Shown here piece by piece: positions 58,961 through 64,000 of a DNA stretch of 64,000 bases. The stretch is from Hyposmocoma kahamanoa (Eukaryota > Arthropoda > Insecta > Lepidoptera > Cosmopterigidae). The translations under genes and the position numbers were made by a program. The first letter of the stretch is position 1; each line of letters opens with the position of its first letter. The notes under the pieces were generated by a model that was not told where the DNA came from, did not search any database, and was given only the letters and a program-made list of their open reading frames with translations. The stretch spans positions 11,125,698 to 11,189,697 of the forward strand of contig NW_020654080.1 of NCBI RefSeq assembly GCF_003589595.1, read 5' to 3'.

Positions 58961-59476
58961 GAATTTATCCGTTAATTTAGATAATATGTGTGAGTCTCAC
59001 AGTAGTTTCCATTTTAAAAGATCATATAGTAATTAGAATAAGGCAATTTCCTCATCATATACAGTTACTACAATCACTGGTTCTACTGGTCAAGTCTGTT
59101 TTCCAGTGGGTCTTATTGGAAAGTAAACCTGACGCCTACGTCAAATTAAGTCCTTCTGTTCTGATCTACGGTGTCGAAGTGTTGATTCAATCAAAATCAA
59201 ATAGCTGTTTAATTCACACCCGCAACTCTTTCAAAAGCCGTTGTACTCGATTAATCATTATATGGTATTTAATCAATCATGAACATTGTTGAGTGCCGGT
59301 TGGTAACGCGAGTACAACGTTATTATATTGTTATCGAGAATTATGGATTAATATAGTTACATATATTATGACGATATTTGCGGTCAGTAGTAACCATGAA
59401 TGGGTCACTGGGCCAGCAGCGAAGTAAGTAATGAACATCTAGTCCTACAATTTCCTGTGATGTTTTTTCGTTGAAG

Positions 59477-59633
59477 TTCTCGGAACAAAAATTAATGTTA
59501 CTGTTAACCACATCGTTAGATTGCTATGCGAGTGTAACGGAACTTCTAGAAAAGATCCCACAGCTGAACGATAAGTCAGTTTGTATTTACAAAATATTAC
59601 TATCGATTATTGCACATTACTACGCTGTGTGTG
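59477..59633 (+). CDS. Candidate orphan exon, unknown protein
   Basis: Not recognised. A TGTTTTTTCGTTGAAG acceptor precedes 157 bp that are open in one frame: SEQKLMLLLTTSLDCYASVT, ELLEKIPQLNDKSVCIYKIL, then IIAHYYAVC, and end at a good donor GTG|GTAAGA. The predicted peptide is helical with varied residues and looks real. No partner exons were found within the window, so it may be part of a gene running off to the right, or a chance match. Confidence 0.3.
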
Positions 59634-59754
59634 GTAAGAGTGCGTACAAATCTGGCGATTGCGCCTGTTTGCGGAAGGCTCGCGAGCTGCACACCTGCAT
59701 TACGTAGTGCGGTCTGTCCGCGTGCCGCTCGCGCGTATTATGCGTGAGACGTTA

Positions 59755-60079
59755 GGCCTTGTCCAGAAGAAGCGAATTCGCCGTAAATCGTCCCGCGCGT
59801 ATACGGGCGTACTTTGAGTCCAGAGATACGTTGAGAGAGTTGTGACTAGAGAAAGCAAAATGTACTTAGTACCTACATCCAATTCTTTATGATAGACTGA
59901 CACATAGAATGTTTGAAAATTGCGCGGGACTCGTGCGAGACACGCGCGAGTCGAATCTGGCATATTGCACGCGATTTACGCGCGAATTTTGAAATCGCGC
60001 GATACTTATGGACGCGATGTATGAATTCGCGCAAGACTTCAAGAGAGAGAGAATTCGGTCCTTCTGGACAAGGTGTTAC
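59755..60079. mobile_element. 325-bp foldback MITE
   Basis: Left end CCTTGTCCAGAAGAAGCGAA and the complement of the right end CCTTGTCCAGAAGGACCGAA are inverted repeats of about 22 bp. The interior has many GCGCGA/TCGCGC palindromic pieces (GAATTCGCG). Non-coding despite open frames on both strands. Confidence 0.7.
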
Positions 60080-61485
60080 AGAGGCCTCTGCATCTGTACG
60101 CACATATTTGTTTGTAATGTACGTAGCATTACAAGGTGGTGCTATTGAAATTGAATCGATTTTGGAGTGTTCATAATATTATTACATATTAGTCGTCGAA
60201 AAATACTTTGACGTATATTTTTGAAACTTTCTCCTTTTAAAATATTCTTGTAAATTGTGTTTACGTATTTTTTTTTTCAAAATAGCTTAAATAATTCCCA
60301 CTGATTTTATTGTAAAGATTAATGTGTTGTGTTATCTATCATTTATCAGTTTAAAGTTCATTGACTCCTAAATAAATGAAATAAATACATGCAATTAATC
60401 AACATTCTTATCAAACCAGGTATTTCAGAAGACTAGTTTCGGATGAATTACACATTTTGTTGTCATTGACACGGAGAAGATGAACGAAGATGTGTGAAAA
60501 TATAGACTGTTTTTATTAGTTTTATAATTCCTTTACTCATATTTTTCTGTTTTGTACCTTTAATCTGTTAATTTTATATAAGAAATTAGTACATTAAATT
60601 ACGCTACTGATGCGTTATAAGGACTATAATAACGAGTGCTAGTTTGTAACACGAGATGTGGCCCAGAAAGATAGCACGAGTTTTACGATTACTGTTTACA
60701 TACAATATCATATTAATACTTTTCTTAACTAGAAAATAAATAATAGAATAAAAATTATTATTTGCATTTTTGCATTTTGTCTGTGTTGTGCAATTTATAA
60801 AGGATACAGAAACACGAGCATAAATGGCGACACTCGTGCACACTTGACCTGTTGCGTAATTGACTTGACCGGTTGCGTAATTGACTTGACCGCACAATTT
60901 TGCGTTACTGTTTGAGGTTTATTATTGCGCAAATTGTCAATGGGGAAACAAAAAAAATTATCAAATTCAAATAAAGAAGCGGGGTTACCTAAGACTGAGA
61001 AAAATGCACGTCAAGCGTTTGTTACGAAATTTGCCTTGCTATTAAGGTCACGAGGCCGTAGGGTCTAACATCTTTATGGTTAGAAACATGAGCTAAGCTC
61101 ACACTAGCGAATTATTTATGGTTAGACATAAAACATTCGCGGTAGTCACTCTACTGTTTGCACATATGTGAACGTAGTTTTATGCGATATGGATAAAAAC
61201 CAAACCTTCGTATTTTCTGGCGACTTTTATTCTATAAACGTATTTTCCCTTTGCCTATTTGGATCATTTGTATTCGGAATCTAAATAAAGGGTTTTTTAA
61301 CAATGATTATTAATAGTACGACAATGATATCGTTAACTTCTCTGTACGCGCTATGTCTAGATCAAATAAGGACAATAAGTGTCTAATCTGTGTCAAAAAA
61401 AATATTTTTGGTGTTAAAACGATGTGAAAAAAAATTGACGTAATTATGTAGAAATTAACCAATCGGCAAACAGTACATTGTGTAA
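60080..61485. other. AT-rich intergenic DNA
   Basis: Only oddity is a 24-bp unit (ACCTGTTGCGTAATTGACTT-type) repeated about twice at 60846-60893. Confidence 0.35.
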
Positions 61486-61606
61486 CTAAGGCGCCTTCTA
61501 ATTAGACAGTTATAGAAGCTCAGTAGTGCCGCGGCAGCAGCCCGTCTGTAGCGCTTCAGTATTTTTAGTTCACTAATATAAAGGCCTAATTAGAAGGCAC
61601 CCTAAG
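61486..61606. mobile_element. ~120-bp MITE with GCCTTCTAATTAG ends
   Basis: Left CTAAGGCGCCTTCTAATTAG and right complement CTTAGGGTGCCTTCTAATTA form inverted repeats about 20 bp long. A half-copy (GGCGCCTTCAAATTAGACAC) adjoins 46720. Confidence 0.65.
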
Positions 61607-62844
61607 GCGGTAAAATTATTGCAAACGAGCTTATAACCTTAAAACATGTGTAACATATATTTTTCAATGCATTTGTTAGACAAAAAAACCTTTTTCTTAC
61701 GCAATTTGTACTTTACTGAAAACGTCGATCGTCAATTCCATATTTTTCGCGAAACCTCATTTGGACTAATCAACATTTATTTAGTATACAAACAATAACA
61801 AAGACCTAATAACGTTTGTTAAAAATAGGGAAATAACAAGGCTTCCGAAAAACAATTGAACGCGGAAGTCTTTTTGGACAGAAATTAATTTCCCTAGTCG
61901 CTACGCATTTTCAACCGTACCCGTCTACTTAGTATCAAATTATATCATTTTAAGAACATATAATATTATTTTGATATTATTCCAAAGTTTATGAAATGTA
62001 TAGTACATCGCTTTTAAATTTATAATAGGTGAATTACGGTAAAGATGGCTAACAATACTTTTCGGGTTAAATTGAATGGGTAAAGGCGAATACGTCAGTT
62101 CAAGATTGTTCGTAACTTTTCAAAATTCGATTATTTCAGTATTTTTATTTGTGCAAGTTTTCGGTAATGTTCATATTTTGAGTTAGTTAATTGCTTTCAC
62201 TTTTCGGAGTTTTTATTATTACTCTAAAAAACGACGTAACGTTTACTTTTTGTATTTATTTAGCCCTTTAGCTTTACAATTTTTCTGACAAAATGTTTAA
62301 ACATTAAAACTGGCTGCTGAAAACGTTTTGTAATAAAAATTCAGGCAATTGAAATTATTTGGATCGCTTCTGCATAACTACGTCAAATTTTAATTTGCTT
62401 TAAATTGACAGAAGTCCGAATATAATGTATATTTTCGTACCTTTAATAAATATTCTTCGACAAACTGTGTTATTATTTTGTAGTTGTGAAAGTTGAAAAC
62501 ATCAACTGAAAATCCATCGTTCATACGCACCCCACACCTTACCACAATAAAATTATAAATAAAACGACGAAATTGGTAGAGTTACGATGTTTCGCTTATT
62601 TATTGGTTTCAGTGGATATTACAAAACGTTCTTTCCACGTTCATTTATAATTTCTTAGTAATATTTTACATTTTTCTAAAAGAAAAGAGTTAAATCAAAA
62701 CCTACACATTGTTTTTATTCCTAGGACTTCTGTTACATCTCTGGAACTTTTTGAAGAATTATTAATGTTCTACTCCTAAAACATTCCCTTTTACAAATCA
62801 CTAAATTATTGCTAAGCTTTCCGGTCATTACTCTATTCTAGTAT
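61607..62844. other. AT-rich intergenic DNA
   Basis: Nothing recognised on either strand. Confidence 0.4.
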
Positions 62845-63176
62845 AAGTGTCGAAACACAAAACTGTGAATTCGCAACGCAGAAAACTGCGACGCGAATTG
62901 CTGCGATGCGATTTCGTGCCACAAGGCATCTCACTGCCACGATTCCGGTAACCATTCCATCGATCATCGCCAACCACACTGAACATATTTTTAAACTAAG
63001 TAGCGACATGGATCGTAAAAAGAGTTGCACTGCTGTTATTGATAAGAAAGTATAGGAAATAAACAAAGAAGATTAACATTGCAGGAATGCGCGATGCGGA
63101 GCAATTCGCAAATTCTTGCGATGCGTTGTGCGAGCTCGTAGATTTCGTCGCATCGCAGTTTTGTGTTTCGACCCTT
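62845..63176. mobile_element. 332-bp MITE with 21-bp inverted ends
   Basis: AAGTGTCGAAACACAAAACT G at the left and the complement of CAGTTTTGTGTTTCGACCCT T at the right match at 20 of 21 positions. Interior motifs GCGATGCG / CGCATCGC are also inverted. The open frame on the minus strand lies wholly within the element. Confidence 0.75.
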
Positions 63177-63324
63177 AGTTCATTACGAAACTAGAAACTC
63201 TAAGACGCCGAAGTCAAGAGTATATTGATGACAAAAATTTGTTTTCCTATCCTAATCAAGCTTTATAAATACTCTAGGCATCGTCGAGAGCCATAACTGA
63301 TTTACATTGACAGTGACTAGCAAC

Positions 63325-63440
63325 CAGTAGGGCTAGCACGACAGGACGCGACTTGCCCGAGATACTTTATGCGAGAATAGCAACATCTCGTGCTTTATGT
63401 CGCTTTCGCGCAAGTCGCGTCAGTCGTGCTAGCCCTACTG
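63325..63440. mobile_element. 116-bp snap-back MITE
   Basis: CAGTAGGGCTAGCACGAC at the left and its exact complement at the right, continuing with CGCGACTTGC paired to GCAAGTCGCG. The whole element is a hairpin of about 33 bp stem with a 50-nt loop. A diverged relative is at 51079-51206. Confidence 0.8.
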
Positions 63441-64000
63441 TATGCCCAAGGCTAGTACTGGACCATATTGTTTTCATTAGTAGTTATACATTCTGAAAAT
63501 AAATATAATGGCAACAAATGGACGCTCTAAACAGTATCGTTTCGTTAGAATAGTTACAGTCGTGCTTCCGGCCTACGCATGCTGTAAGCGCACCCACGGA
63601 TCACATGATATTCTATATAACAATCGAATAAAAAGTGTTAAGAAATGACACTATGTAACTTTGTACCCACATCGCTCACCATCCGTGTCATAGCCGTAAG
63701 CGCGACTCATAGTCCAATATAATTTGACATATCAAACTGTTTTTAATTATCTATTTTTTACTAGATAATCAAATTAGACTTAGCAATATGCCTGAACGGA
63801 GTCCAGACGTTTATATGGCCTAATTGATGCACATCCTATTATAGTAGGAATTGTTTCAAATGAACTTGAATTTCACTTATTTGAAGGAACAACATGAGCT
63901 ATCTTTTATCTATCTTTTAAATATTATATCTATCTTTTAAATAGTAACATTGTATTCTTTGTTAAGCCGAACCACTTATCTTCAGTTTAGAATTAAAAAG
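63441..64000. other. AT-rich intergenic DNA
   Basis: A short (ATCTATCTTTTA) repeat occurs at 63897-63945. Nothing else seen. Confidence 0.35.

Overview
The window looks like nuclear DNA from an insect, most likely a moth or butterfly. It is AT-rich, genes are split by many introns, and short dispersed transposon relics sit every one to two kilobases: tRNA-derived SINEs, snap-back MITEs, LINE 3' ends, a mariner and an RTE-type LINE. There are no bacterial operons, no rRNA genes and no CRISPR. The lepidopteran assignment is inferred from repeat character and codon style; no database was consulted.

One host gene is certain. It lies on the + strand, starts at 31669 and ends at 55940. I could join 16 coding exons with compatible phases throughout into a protein of about 1377 residues. 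It has an N-terminal FHA (phosphothreonine-binding) domain, a long charged disordered middle with SUMO-interaction-like motifs and an 11-residue aspartate run, and a C-terminal superfamily 1B helicase core of the senataxin/Sen1/Upf1-like group with Walker A, DEAGQ, QYRMHPE and the last two helicase motifs intact. By family it is probably a nuclear RNA/DNA helicase acting on RNA-DNA hybrids, transcription termination or the DNA-damage response.

Layout. 1-31300 is gene-poor. It holds copies of a ~300 bp repeat (family A), several inverted-repeat elements, a decayed mariner (5871-7525) that itself carries a nested MITE, a small spliced reading frame inside a possible DNA transposon (19700-20168), a LINE reverse-transcriptase scrap (~23260-23440) and a CpG-rich block (28930-29180) that may be a promoter. 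31300-55940 is the helicase gene. Its introns are packed with repeats, a frameshifted OTU-protease pseudogene (minus strand, 40660-41580) and one assembly gap at 36919-36928 flanked by duplicated contig ends. 55941-64000 is again gene-poor: a family A copy split by an RTE LINE, one candidate orphan exon (59477-59633) and four compact palindromic elements.

I found no clearly new multi-gene system. The most distinctive items are the FHA-plus-Sen1 architecture, the OTU pseudogene in intron 4, and several nested insertions (MITE in mariner, SINE inside a long inverted repeat, MITE in SINE, foldback in foldback, LINE in repeat) that give a relative order of transposition events.
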